Source: an uncultured Eubacterium sp.
GTDB lineage: Bacteria; Bacillota; Clostridia; Lachnospirales; Lachnospiraceae
Reading direction: 5' to 3'
Length of the DNA: 50,100 nt
Assembly (NCBI GenBank): GCA_934322085.1
Contig: CAKRGF010000018.1
Location: 1-50,100, forward strand
Shown here one piece after another: positions 34,096-42,743 of this stretch (positions are counted from its first letter, which is position 1; the number at the start of each line of letters is the position of its first letter). Below the pieces are notes generated by a model. It was not told where the DNA came from. It was given only the letters and a program-made list of their open reading frames with translations, and searched no databases. A program made the translations under genes and the position numbers.

Positions 34096-36645
34096 TTATC
34101 TGCCACAGCAATATTTGTATTTTTTACCGGAACCACATGGGCACGGTGCATTTCGGCTGATTTTTTCTGATTTGCGGACAACCGGTGCATTTGCCGAATC
34201 ATCTTTATTGGTTCCTGTTACTTCGGCAACCTGCTCACGCTCAACCTTCTGTTCAATGCGGACATGCATCAACATCTTAACTGTCTCTTCACGGATGGAT
34301 TCCGTCATATCGTTGAACATATCATAACCCTGTAAACGATATTCAACAACCGGGTCTCTCTGTCCAAATGCCTGAAGTCCGATTCCCTGACGAAGCTGAT
34401 CCATATCGTCGATGTGATCCATCCAGCGGCTGTCGGTTACTTTCAAAATAATGACACGCTCAATCTCACGAATCTGCTCCGGCTCTGGAAATTCTGCTTC
34501 TTTTGTCTCATACAGACGAAGGGCTTCTTCCTTCAAATTCTGAATCAATTCCTCTCTTGAGCTGCAGCCCTCACCGGTAATCGGTTTAACCGGAATCATC
34601 GGAATGAGAATTTCATTCAACTCATTCAGATTCCACAAAGAAGGTCCCTGATCAGCGCCAATTACCATACTAACATATTTTTCAACCAGTTCATCAATCA
34701 TGCTGATAATCGTATCACGCATGTCATCGCCATCGAGTACCTTGCGGCGCTCTGCGTAAATAATCTCACGCTGCTCGTTATTAATCTGGTCATATTCCAA
34801 CAGATTTTTACGGATTCCGTAGTTGTTGCTCTCAATCTTCTTCTGTGCACGCTCAATCGCTTTATTAAGCATCTTGTGCTGAATCTGCTCGCCTTCCGGC
34901 ATACCGAGCGAATTAAACATCTGCATCAGATTCTGGGAACCGAACAAACGCATCAAATCATCTTCCAGCGAAATGTAGAATTTCGATTCACCAGGGTCGC
35001 CCTGACGTCCGGCACGACCACGCAGCTGATTATCAATTCGACGGGATTCATGACGTTCCGTACCAATAATCTTCAAACCGCCAAGTTCGGTTACGCCCTC
35101 GCCCAGTTTAATATCCGTACCACGTCCGGCCATGTTTGTCGCAATCGTAACCGCTCCAATCTGACCGGCATCCGCGATAATCTCTGCCTCAAGTTCATGG
35201 AACTTTGCATTCAATACTTTATGTGGAATTCCACGTTTTTTCAACAACTGTGACAATTCTTCCGAAGCGTCAATCGTAATCGTACCAACCAGTACCGGCT
35301 GGCCTTTTTCATGACTTGCCGCAATATCCTCAACAATCGCATTCAATTTCTCGCGTTTTGTTTTATATACGGAATCGTTGTGGTCAACACGCTGTACCGG
35401 CAGGTTTGTCGGTACTTCAACAACGTCCATGCCGTAAATCTCACGGAACTCTTTTTCCTCTGTGAGAGCGGTACCAGTCATACCACATTTCTTATCATAT
35501 TTATTGAAGAAGTTCTGGAATGTAATCGTGGCAAGAGTTTTACTCTCTCTTTTCACTTTTACATGCTCTTTTGCTTCAATTGCCTGATGTAAACCGTCCG
35601 AATAACGTCTTCCCGGCATGATACGTCCGGTAAATTCGTCTACAATAAGTACCTGATCATCTTTTACTACATAATCCTTATCAAGGTGCATCAACGCATG
35701 TGCACGAAGAGATAAGTTTACGCAGTGCTGAATCTCTAAGTTTTCCGGGTCTGCTAAGTTTTCCAAATGGAAGAAACGCTCCACCTTTTTGATACCCTGC
35801 TCGGTAAGGTTTACTGTCTTTTCCTTTTCATTCGCAACATAATCGCCAGTTTCATTATTATCTTCTTTCATAATAATGTCCATCTTAGACAATTCCTTTT
35901 CAGTACCTTTTTTCAACTGGCGTACTAAGTTATCACAAGCCTCATAAATCTTTGTCGACTTTCCACTGGAACCGGAAATGATAAGAGGGGTTCTCGCCTC
36001 ATCAATCAATACCGAGTCAACCTCATCGACAATAGCATAGTGTAAATCGCGCTGCACTAACTGCTCTTTATAAATAACCATGTTGTCACGAAGGTAATCA
36101 AATCCCAGTTCGTTGTTTGTCGCATACGTGATATCGCAGTTATAAGCTTCTCTTCTCTCGTCATTATCCATGCTGTTTAAAATAACACCAACAGTCAATC
36201 CGAGAAATTCATGAATCTGACCCATCCACTCCGCATCACGCTTTGCCAGATAGTCATTTACCGTTACAACGTGAACACCCTTTCCTTCAAGCGCATTCAA
36301 ATAAGCCGGAAGGGTAGATACAAGCGTTTTACCTTCACCAGTACGCATCTCTGTAATACGTCCCTGATGCAAAATAACACCACCAATTAACTGCACACGA
36401 AAATGTCTTAATCCAATCGTTCGTTTGGATGCCTCACGCACAACTGCGTATGCCTCCGGCAAAATATCATCCAAAGTTTCTTTATCTGCCAAACGTTTCT
36501 TAAACTCCGCTGTTTTGCCACGAAGTTCTTCATCGGATAACTTCTCCATTTCTGGTTCAAGTGATTCAATTTTGTCAACAATCGGAAGCACACGTTTCAC
36601 TTCACGTTCACTATGTGTCCCTATAACCTTACTAAATAATCCCAT
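34096..36645 (-). CDS. secA: Preprotein translocase ATPase SecA
   Basis: At 849 aa it is normal length. The ATG at 36645 has GGAG nine bases upstream; an earlier in-frame TTG overlaps that site. It has Walker A (MRTGEGKTL), the DEAD-type motif (DEVDSVLIDEARTP), motif VI (RGRAGRQGDPG) and the C-terminal zinc knuckle CPCGSGKKYKYCC that binds SecB or the membrane. It drives secretion of Sec substrates such as the surface proteins here. Confidence 0.98.
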   Translation of the reverse strand: MGLFSKVIGTHSEREVKRVLPIVDKIESLEPEMEKLSDEELRGKTAEFKKRLADKETLDDILPEAYAVVREASKRTIGLRHFRVQLIGGVILHQGRITEMRTGEGKTLVSTLPAYLNALEGKGVHVVTVNDYLAKRDAEWMGQIHEFLGLTVGVILNSMDNDERREAYNCDITYATNNELGFDYLRDNMVIYKEQLVQRDLHYAIVDEVDSVLIDEARTPLIISGSSGKSTKIYEACDNLVRQLKKGTEKELSKMDIIMKEDNNETGDYVANEKEKTVNLTEQGIKKVERFFHLENLADPENLEIQHCVNLSLRAHALMHLDKDYVVKDDQVLIVDEFTGRIMPGRRYSDGLHQAIEAKEHVKVKRESKTLATITFQNFFNKYDKKCGMTGTALTEEKEFREIYGMDVVEVPTNLPVQRVDHNDSVYKTKREKLNAIVEDIAASHEKGQPVLVGTITIDASEELSQLLKKRGIPHKVLNAKFHELEAEIIADAGQIGAVTIATNMAGRGTDIKLGEGVTELGGLKIIGTERHESRRIDNQLRGRAGRQGDPGESKFYISLEDDLMRLFGSQNLMQMFNSLGMPEGEQIQHKMLNKAIERAQKKIESNNYGIRKNLLEYDQINNEQREIIYAERRKVLDGDDMRDTIISMIDELVEKYVSMVIGADQGPSLWNLNELNEILIPMIPVKPITGEGCSSREELIQNLKEEALRLYETKEAEFPEPEQIREIERVIILKVTDSRWMDHIDDMDQLRQGIGLQAFGQRDPVVEYRLQGYDMFNDMTESIREETVKMLMHVRIEQKVEREQVAEVTGTNKDDSANAPVVRKSEKISRNAPCPCGSGKKYKYCCGR

Positions 36646-36834
36646 TTTGTCACTCTCCAATTATTTTTTGCGTGGCACTTTCATGCTGCCACATGCCATA
36701 CATCCTAACAAGAGACGTTACTGTCTCAATATGGTATTTTATCATTAGTCGGGGGAGAATGCAACCTTTTCTATTTCTTTTTGGGGAAGAGATTATTCCC
36801 TCTGTCCGTTTCTTCTCTTCCTTTTTTGCGAAAA

Positions 36835-36909
36835 ATAAAATCACCCCCGGGGGAAGCTATATTTGCGAAGCAAATATCCTGCTTACCACCGGGGGTGATT
36901 ATTATTTTT
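36835..36909 (-). terminator. Terminator after hpf
   Basis: AATCACCCCCGG (36839-36850) pairs perfectly with CCGGGGGTGATT (36889-36900), enclosing a second hairpin ATATTTGC/GCAAATAT. T-rich sequence follows on both strands. It separates hpf from secA. Confidence 0.85.
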
Positions 36910-36912
36910 CAT

Positions 36913-37440
36913 TTAGAATTCCGGCTCAATCAAACCGTATGTATTATCTTTTCTCTTATAAACGACATTTACTTCATCGGTTTCCGAGTTGCGGAAAACG
37001 AAGAATGTGTGTCCCAGAAGTTCCATCTGTACACAAGCTTCTTCTGGGTCCATCGGTTTCATCGCAAATTTTTTGGAACGAATAATGGAAATCTCTTCCT
37101 CATCGTAGACATCCTCATCAACAAATCCCTTGCTCAGCTGCGCTACGTTCTGCTCTTTCTGAATCAGCTTATTCTTATATTTACGAAGCTGGCGTTCGAT
37201 GACTTCTTCTACCAAATCAATTGATACATACATATCAGTGCTTGTTTCTTCTGCACGGATAATGGTTCCTTTCATCGGTACCGTAACTTCGATTTTCTGA
37301 CGATTCTTCTCTGTGCTCAATGTAACATGAACCTCTGTTGAATCATTGAAATACCGCTCGAGCTTTCCAATCTTCTCCTCAACTGCTGCACGCAATCCTT
37401 CCGTTATGTCAATATTTTTTCCACTTATTACTAAGTTCAT
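36913..37440 (-). CDS. hpf: Long-form ribosome hibernation promoting factor
   Basis: At 175 aa it has the two-domain long form: the ribosome-binding S30AE domain (NLVISGKNIDITEGLRAAV to EEVIERQLRKYK) and a C-terminal dimerisation domain (KKFAMKPMDPEEACVQME). It binds 30S subunits and drives 100S dimers in stationary phase. It lies upstream of secA, as in many Firmicutes, but a terminator separates them. Confidence 0.95.
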   Translation of the reverse strand: MNLVISGKNIDITEGLRAAVEEKIGKLERYFNDSTEVHVTLSTEKNRQKIEVTVPMKGTIIRAEETSTDMYVSIDLVEEVIERQLRKYKNKLIQKEQNVAQLSKGFVDEDVYDEEEISIIRSKKFAMKPMDPEEACVQMELLGHTFFVFRNSETDEVNVVYKRKDNTYGLIEPEF

Positions 37441-37780
37441 ACTAATCAGCTCCTTTGCCCATAAGTTTCAAGATGTCCATTGGCTCATCCCGTAATCATA
37501 TTATACAACAAAACCCTCTGTTCGGCAACATAAAAATCCACAAATCAGATAAACATTTTAACCTTGTGTTGTCAAGTTGTCATGCAACTAAACAACTTGT
37601 CTTATAGGTAAAAATATGCTACATAAGTCTACTTAAATTGTTGACAATGTTTATAACTTTGTTCACAACTAACAAATATCGCAATTTCGTTGTTTTAATT
37701 GTTGATAAATAACGCCTGTACACATGACTACTATTGTCTGCGTACAGGCGTTCGTTTTCGAGTTGTATGACTTCTTAGTT
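37441..37780. other. Intergenic region upstream of hpf
   Basis: No gene is seen. On the minus strand TTGTCA (37642-37647), 16 bp, TATGTA (37620-37625) is a possible hpf promoter. CAAGTTGT (37573-37580) and ACAACTTG (37592-37599) form a perfect dyad in the leader, a possible operator or hairpin. The NlpC gene's terminator fills 37711-37752. Confidence 0.4.
37708..37755 (-). terminator. Terminator after the NlpC/P60 gene
   Basis: AACGCCTGTAC (37711-37721) pairs perfectly with GTACAGGCGTT (37742-37752) across a 20-nt loop, followed on the minus strand by ATTTATC. Confidence 0.75.
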
Positions 37781-39262
37781 TTATCCAAGAACTCGTCTCG
37801 CACAATATGGTTTACGATAATACATATTACTTGTCTTAATTCCGGTACGAGGATTACTTGCGTGTACCACTCTTCCTCCGCCAATGCAAAGCGCTACATG
37901 GTTGACATGTCCGCCGCTTGCATAGAAAATCAAGTCGCCGGCTCTTGCACTGGATGGGCTGATTTTCTTACCTACACCCGACTGTGCACCAGATGTACGT
38001 GGTAAGCTGATACCAAATTTCTTAAATACGGACATGGTAAATCCAGAGCAGTCTGTACCATGGGTCAGACTAGAACCACCATATACATATGGATTTCCAA
38101 CAAATTTCAAAGCGTACGAAGCAATTGCAGAACCGTCACCGCTTCCCAGTGTGCTTCCACCGCCATCGGAAGAAGAAGAACCTCCACTTGCTCCACCGGA
38201 ACCATTGCTGGAACTGCTCGTTCCGCCTGCACCGCCGGAACCATTACTGGAACCACCGGAACTTCCTTTTGCTCCACCGCCGCCATTACTAGATGACGAA
38301 CTGCTGGATTTATGGCTTCCACCGTTACTGCCGGAAGAACTCTTTCCAGAGTTTGATGACGATGATTTATGACTTGAGCTGTCCGAAGAACTGCTGGAAG
38401 AACTCTTGCCAGAATTCGATGAGGACTTCGCCGGACGCTGGCTTTCTGCTGCCGCTGCTTCCGCTGCCGCTTTTCTTCTCTCTTCTTCGCGCTCTTCTTC
38501 AATCGATACTGCTTTTTCAAACTGAACCGAAATTTTCACATAGTCATCTCTGACGTAACCGGTCGTATCACCATCGACACGAACCTTAACCCAGCCGGAC
38601 TCATGTTTTAACACTTCATAACTTTCATCACCGGCTATAAGGTCGAGAATCTTACTTGACTCGCTCTCTTTCTCGCGGACACGGAGCGTCTCTGTTGTAA
38701 CTGTCGCCCATTTTGTACCAAATTGGTCAACCAGTTTTTCTGCACTATAACCGATTGCCAGATAATCTTTCATAATATATCCGGAAACCGAACCAGACTT
38801 AATGTATACCCAGTCCCCTTCCGTCTTAGCAATCGTAGCTGCGCTTCCACGATATAATTTACCGACAATTTCTGAATCGGTATTTGGTTTCTTACGAATA
38901 TTTACATAATCCGCCGCAATTGAGATACCAACATTGGCATATTCCGATGCTGGTTTCGGCGTTGCTGTTGCCGTTGCTTCTTTCGTCGGCTCTGGCGTTG
39001 CATTAGAAACAGCAGAACCACTTACGGCGCTTGTCCCATTGGTATTTCCCGGCATATCTTCAAAAGCTACTATCGCTTCCGGGTTTGACTGTACTGCACC
39101 AACCTGAATCGTACAGTACTGATCTAACATGTAAGCCATCCCGGCAAGTTCTGTCTCAGAACCCATAGTAGTAGAAGATGAAACCATATATTTTCCAAAT
39201 ATTCCAAAGGATAAAACAAGTCCTGCCCCCAACGCACATTTTACAAACTTAGTGTGCTGCAT
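37781..39262 (-). CDS. Secreted SH3b/NlpC-P60 peptidoglycan hydrolase
   Basis: This encodes 493 aa from an ATG with GGAGGG upstream. An N-terminal signal or membrane anchor (LGAGLVLSFGIFG) is followed by a short Thr/Pro linker and two SH3b domains (about 100-175 and 180-245) that bind wall peptides. Next come a charged coiled stretch and a very long Ser/Gly-rich linker (about 280-370), then the NlpC/P60 domain. Catalytic Cys is in GTDCSGF and His in GHVNHVALC. It probably cuts D-Glu-meso-Dap bonds in cell separation or wall turnover. It is transcribed alone from a strong promoter. Confidence 0.9.
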   Translation of the reverse strand: MQHTKFVKCALGAGLVLSFGIFGKYMVSSSTTMGSETELAGMAYMLDQYCTIQVGAVQSNPEAIVAFEDMPGNTNGTSAVSGSAVSNATPEPTKEATATATPKPASEYANVGISIAADYVNIRKKPNTDSEIVGKLYRGSAATIAKTEGDWVYIKSGSVSGYIMKDYLAIGYSAEKLVDQFGTKWATVTTETLRVREKESESSKILDLIAGDESYEVLKHESGWVKVRVDGDTTGYVRDDYVKISVQFEKAVSIEEEREEERRKAAAEAAAAESQRPAKSSSNSGKSSSSSSSDSSSHKSSSSNSGKSSSGSNGGSHKSSSSSSSNGGGGAKGSSGGSSNGSGGAGGTSSSSNGSGGASGGSSSSDGGGSTLGSGDGSAIASYALKFVGNPYVYGGSSLTHGTDCSGFTMSVFKKFGISLPRTSGAQSGVGKKISPSSARAGDLIFYASGGHVNHVALCIGGGRVVHASNPRTGIKTSNMYYRKPYCARRVLG

Positions 39263-39349
39263 ACTTTTCTTCCCTCCATTACCACTCATCTGCCGTTCTC
39301 AATCCCATCCGGCAGTCTAAATGTTACAAATTTGTTAACTACTTGTTTC

Positions 39350-39378
39350 AGTATAACAACTCTGTCTGTATCTGTCAA
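39350..39378 (-). promoter_or_regulatory. Sigma-A promoter of the NlpC/P60 gene
   Basis: Minus strand: TTGACA (39373-39378), 17-bp spacer, TATACT (39350-39355), about 85 bp before the start codon. Confidence 0.85.
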
Positions 39379-39465
39379 CCTTTGAAAACTCATAGTTTCT
39401 ACTAATTTTTACCACGATTTTACGAAAAGCAATCATTTTGCATTTATTCTACAGGATTCGACTAT

Positions 39466-39843
39466 TTATTTCGCAACAATCGCTTCAATTTCAATCAGAA
39501 CATCCTTTGGCAGTCTTGCCACCTCCACGCAGGAACGTGCCGGACACTCTCCAGTGAAAAAACGGGAATAAATTTCGTTTACTTTTGCAAAATCATTCAT
39601 ATCTTTAATAAAGACAACTGTTTTAATCGTGTCCTCAATTTTTGCACCACTTGCCTCAATCAATGCTTTCAGATTGCCAATTGCCTGCTCTGCCTGTTTC
39701 TCAATACCGCCTTTTACCAATTCGCCGGTCTCTGGAATAATCGGAATCACACCCGATGTAAATACCAAACCATTTACCTCTACTGCCTGAGAATAAGGAC
39801 CAATCGCTGCCGGTGCCTTGTCTGTTGAAATAATTTTCTTCAT
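39466..39843 (-). CDS. ridA: RidA family enamine/imine deaminase
   Basis: At 125 aa it is full length. The start ATG at 39843 gives the usual MKKIISTDKAPAAIGPYSQA opening. The conserved Arg in CPARSCVEVARLP is present, and so is the family C-terminus (VLIEIEAIVAK). RidA hydrolyses reactive 2-aminoacrylate formed by PLP enzymes such as threonine dehydratase. The gene diverges from the thioesterase gene. Confidence 0.94.
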   Translation of the reverse strand: MKKIISTDKAPAAIGPYSQAVEVNGLVFTSGVIPIIPETGELVKGGIEKQAEQAIGNLKALIEASGAKIEDTIKTVVFIKDMNDFAKVNEIYSRFFTGECPARSCVEVARLPKDVLIEIEAIVAK

Positions 39844-39970
39844 ATTAAAACACAACCTTTCTTTTCATTATTTTCATAGGTGATATTACCACATTTTCAG
39901 AAAAAATTCACTAGTTTTTTTAGAGCAGGGGTAGTATAATGAAACTGTTTGAATGAAGGGAGGAAATCGT

Positions 39971-40690
39971 ATGTATTCCTATAATGATAGAGTATCTTAC
40001 AGCAGAATTGACAAAGACGGACTGCTCGGCGTCTCTGACACCGTAAATGCAATGCAGGACTGCTGCCTGTTTCACAGCGAGGACGTTGGACATTCTGCTT
40101 TAGATTTATTAAAGAAAAACCGCGCTTGGTTAGTGAGCGCATGGCACGTTGTATTCAAACGCCGCCCGGTTATGGGAGAGCGTTTCACGGTACACACATG
40201 GCCGTATCAGTTTAAGGGCATTTTCGGATGCCGTAATTTTTTAATGGAAACACCAGACAAAGAGGTTCTTGCCTACGCTGATTCGAGATGGTTTTATTTT
40301 GACCCATCCACCGGCCAGCCAACAAAAATTGACGACGGGGAAAAGAACGCTTACCCAACAGAGCCCGCCTATGACATGGAATACTCTTCCAGAAAGGTAA
40401 AATGCCCGGAAAACTTGACGCTTGTCGAAGAAGTCAATGTGTGCCAGAATTATCTTGACACAAACCACCATGTAAACAACGGACAGTACATTCGTCTGGC
40501 AGTCAATGTCCTGCCGATTGATTTTGAAGTTTCCGAATTTCGCGCCGAATTTCGTCTGGCCGCTAAGATGGGAGACACGATGTACATTCGCACCGCCAGT
40601 GAAAACGGCAAATTTTATGTAGTCTTTACGGATAAAGAGGAAAATCCTTATTTCCTCAGCGAATTTACCCCGACAAAGAATGGAGAATAG
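39971..40690 (+). CDS. Acyl-ACP thioesterase
   Basis: At 239 aa it starts at the ATG at 39971, preceded by GGGAGGAAATCGT. It has the double hot-dog FatA-type fold with NxH catalytic motif (LDTNHHVNN) and the SRWFYFDPSTG block typical of bacterial relatives of plant FatA. It releases free fatty acids from ACP, probably for membrane lipid control. A TATAAT lies about 30 bp upstream. It overlaps closely with cvfB (1 bp gap). Confidence 0.9.
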   Translation: MYSYNDRVSYSRIDKDGLLGVSDTVNAMQDCCLFHSEDVGHSALDLLKKNRAWLVSAWHVVFKRRPVMGERFTVHTWPYQFKGIFGCRNFLMETPDKEVLAYADSRWFYFDPSTGQPTKIDDGEKNAYPTEPAYDMEYSSRKVKCPENLTLVEEVNVCQNYLDTNHHVNNGQYIRLAVNVLPIDFEVSEFRAEFRLAAKMGDTMYIRTASENGKFYVVFTDKEENPYFLSEFTPTKNGE

Positions 40691-40691
40691 T

Positions 40692-41531
40692 ATGAACGAA
40701 TCAAAAGTTCTTGGCAGATTTGCCAGATTATATGTTTCAAAAGTCACAAAATTCGGTGTGATGCTTCGCTCTTTTGAAGAAAGAGATTTGGAGGTGCTGC
40801 TCCCGAATAACCAGGTAAAGAAAGGAACCGAAAAGGGCGATTTTTACGAAGTATTTTTGTACAAAGATTCCGAGGACCGCTTAATCGCCACCACACAAAA
40901 GCCATATCTTTCACTTGGCGAAACTGCGGTTTTGGAAGTCAAAGACGTAACTAATATTGGTGCTTTTTTAGACTGGGGGCTTGCCAAAGACTTGCTGCTT
41001 CCTTTTAAGGAGCAGACAAAAAAAGTTCACTTAGGTGAACGTGTGTTAGTTGCATTATACATTGATAAAAGTAACCGCTTATGTGCCACAATGAAAGTAT
41101 ATGACTATCTTTCCTGTGACAGTCCTTATCAGAAAGGGGATCACATAGAAGGTCTGATTTATGAGATACTAGATTCTTTTGGCGCATTTGTTGCCGTGGA
41201 CAATCAATATTCCGCTTTGATTCCGCACAACGAAATGACAAGAGAACTTCACATCGGCGATGTCGTGAAGGCACGCATCAAGGAAGTTACTGAAGAAGGG
41301 AAATTAACTTTGAGTCTGCAGGAAAAGACAAAAGTGCAGATGGGCAAAGACGCCGAACTTATTTATGAGAGACTACAAAAAGAAGGCGGTTTCCTGCCAT
41401 TTCACGATAAAACCTCTCCTGAGATTATCAAGCGTGAATTCAAAATCAGCAAAGCCGCCTTCAAACGTGCAATCGGTCGTCTGTTAAAGGAAGGAAAAAT
41501 CAAACTGACCGGGGACGGAATTAAACTTTAA
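40692..41531 (+). CDS. cvfB: CvfB-type S1 RNA-binding protein
   Basis: At 279 aa it starts at 40692, with GGAG of the thioesterase's end as Shine-Dalgarno. It consists of S1-like domains (ITNIGAFLDWGLAKDLLLP-type segment, and GDHIEGLIYEILDSFGAFVA) and a C-terminal winged helix (EFKISKAAFKRAIGRLLKEG). CvfB affects virulence-factor RNA in Staphylococcus; here it is probably a general RNA-binding regulator. Its TAA overlaps the convergent yvyF stop. Confidence 0.88.
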   Translation: MNESKVLGRFARLYVSKVTKFGVMLRSFEERDLEVLLPNNQVKKGTEKGDFYEVFLYKDSEDRLIATTQKPYLSLGETAVLEVKDVTNIGAFLDWGLAKDLLLPFKEQTKKVHLGERVLVALYIDKSNRLCATMKVYDYLSCDSPYQKGDHIEGLIYEILDSFGAFVAVDNQYSALIPHNEMTRELHIGDVVKARIKEVTEEGKLTLSLQEKTKVQMGKDAELIYERLQKEGGFLPFHDKTSPEIIKREFKISKAAFKRAIGRLLKEGKIKLTGDGIKL

Positions 41532-41941
41532 TTATCCAAGAAGCGCATACGGTTATCCGTGGCGCTTTTTTTTGGTACTGGCTGCGCAACTACTTTTTTA
41601 TCCTGTCCCGCTGCATGGCGGAATCCGGTTGCTAACTCTGCCTTACATTTATCGCAGAAACGTCCAGTCTTAATTGTTACGCCACAGCTCTCACAAGGAA
41701 GTCCAACCGGTGAATCATCTGAAAATACCAGTCTCTCCTCACGCACCCAGCGGTTAATCTGACGGACGGAAACTTCCATTTCCTCCGACAATTCTTTCAC
41801 ATCTACATTCGGATGCTCCCTGACATACTTCTTCACTTCCATGAATTTGTCCTCTAATTTACGGGAACACGCCGGACAGATTCGCTGTCCACGGATAAAG
41901 TTAAATAATTTACCACATTCTTTACAAGAAACAATTTCCAT
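41528..41941 (-). CDS. YvyF-like flagellar operon protein
   Basis: At 137 aa it starts at 41941 after GAGGAGGAAG. A zinc ribbon (CKECGKLFNF, CPACSRK) is followed by an HTH (VDVKELSEEMEVSVRQINRWV), then a second Cys pair (CESCGV, CDKCKAE). This is the TIGR03826/YvyF family, found beside comF and flgM in Firmicutes and thought to regulate flagellar genes. Here it follows comF, 16 bp away. Confidence 0.85.
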   Translation of the reverse strand: MEIVSCKECGKLFNFIRGQRICPACSRKLEDKFMEVKKYVREHPNVDVKELSEEMEVSVRQINRWVREERLVFSDDSPVGLPCESCGVTIKTGRFCDKCKAELATGFRHAAGQDKKVVAQPVPKKSATDNRMRFLDN

Positions 41942-41957
41942 TGTAACTTCCTCCTCA

Positions 41958-42686
41958 TCAATAATCTCTGCCAATGCAAAGGCATGCAAAATATACTTGA
42001 CTAACACCAGCTTTCTTTAATTCACTGGCACAAGCCTCTAATGTTGAACCGGTTGTATAAATATCATCAATCAGCACAACCCGCTTTCCAAAAAGTTTAT
42101 TCTCGCTGCTCTCCCGGACATAAAAAGCACTTGACATATTCCGTCTTCTCGCCTTATCATCCAGTTTTTTTTGCGGATCCGTATCCCGTCTGCGGTATAA
42201 AATATCCGTCTCAACCGGAAGCCGCAGCCGCTTTCCAATTTCCTCTGCCAGCACCTGCGCCTGATTATAACCACGGAACCATCGTCTATGTCGATGCAGC
42301 GGTACCGGAATTAAGCAATCCGGATTCCACGACTGTACCTTCGCCATGCGAAATCTGGTAAACTCGTCTGCAAAAAAAGAAGCATTCTCGTAGCACCCTT
42401 CATATTTGAATAATGCCATCGCTTTTTTCATTATACTATTATAAACCCACAATGCGGTTCCCTGACATAAAGAATCCGATTTCTGATGACGTTTCTTCTC
42501 ACAATCATAACAATACTCGATTTCCAGCCGTTCTAACGGCTTTCCACAACGACCACATACCGGCTCTGTCACACGCGCTCTCGAGAGTTCGCTTCGACAA
42601 GATACACAGACTTTCGTCTCTCTTCTTTTTAAAATATTTCCACAAATCGGACATGCCAGTGGAAAAAGAAATCCAAATGGATTCAA
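41958..42686 (-). CDS. comFC: ComF family phosphoribosyltransferase-like protein
   Basis: At about 242 aa it probably starts at the TTG at 42686 (GGAGG seven bases upstream); an alternative GTG at 42692 is too close. Four CxxC-type zinc knuckles (CPICG, CVSC, CGRCG, CYDC) precede a PRTase domain with PRPP loop VVLIDDIYTTGST. In competent bacteria ComFC helps DNA uptake or recombination. It links recD2 to yvyF in one run. Confidence 0.9.
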   Translation of the reverse strand: MNPFGFLFPLACPICGNILKRRETKVCVSCRSELSRARVTEPVCGRCGKPLERLEIEYCYDCEKKRHQKSDSLCQGTALWVYNSIMKKAMALFKYEGCYENASFFADEFTRFRMAKVQSWNPDCLIPVPLHRHRRWFRGYNQAQVLAEEIGKRLRLPVETDILYRRRDTDPQKKLDDKARRRNMSSAFYVRESSENKLFGKRVVLIDDIYTTGSTLEACASELKKAGVSQVYFACLCIGRDY

Positions 42687-42743
42687 AAACACTCCTCCCC
42701 TCTATCTATAATAGCAAATTTTTCCTGATTTTGCACCCTTTTT

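Noticed and set aside
38034..38372. Pro/Glu-rich plus-strand frame
   Set aside because: It is the antisense of the Ser/Gly linker of the NlpC/P60 gene.
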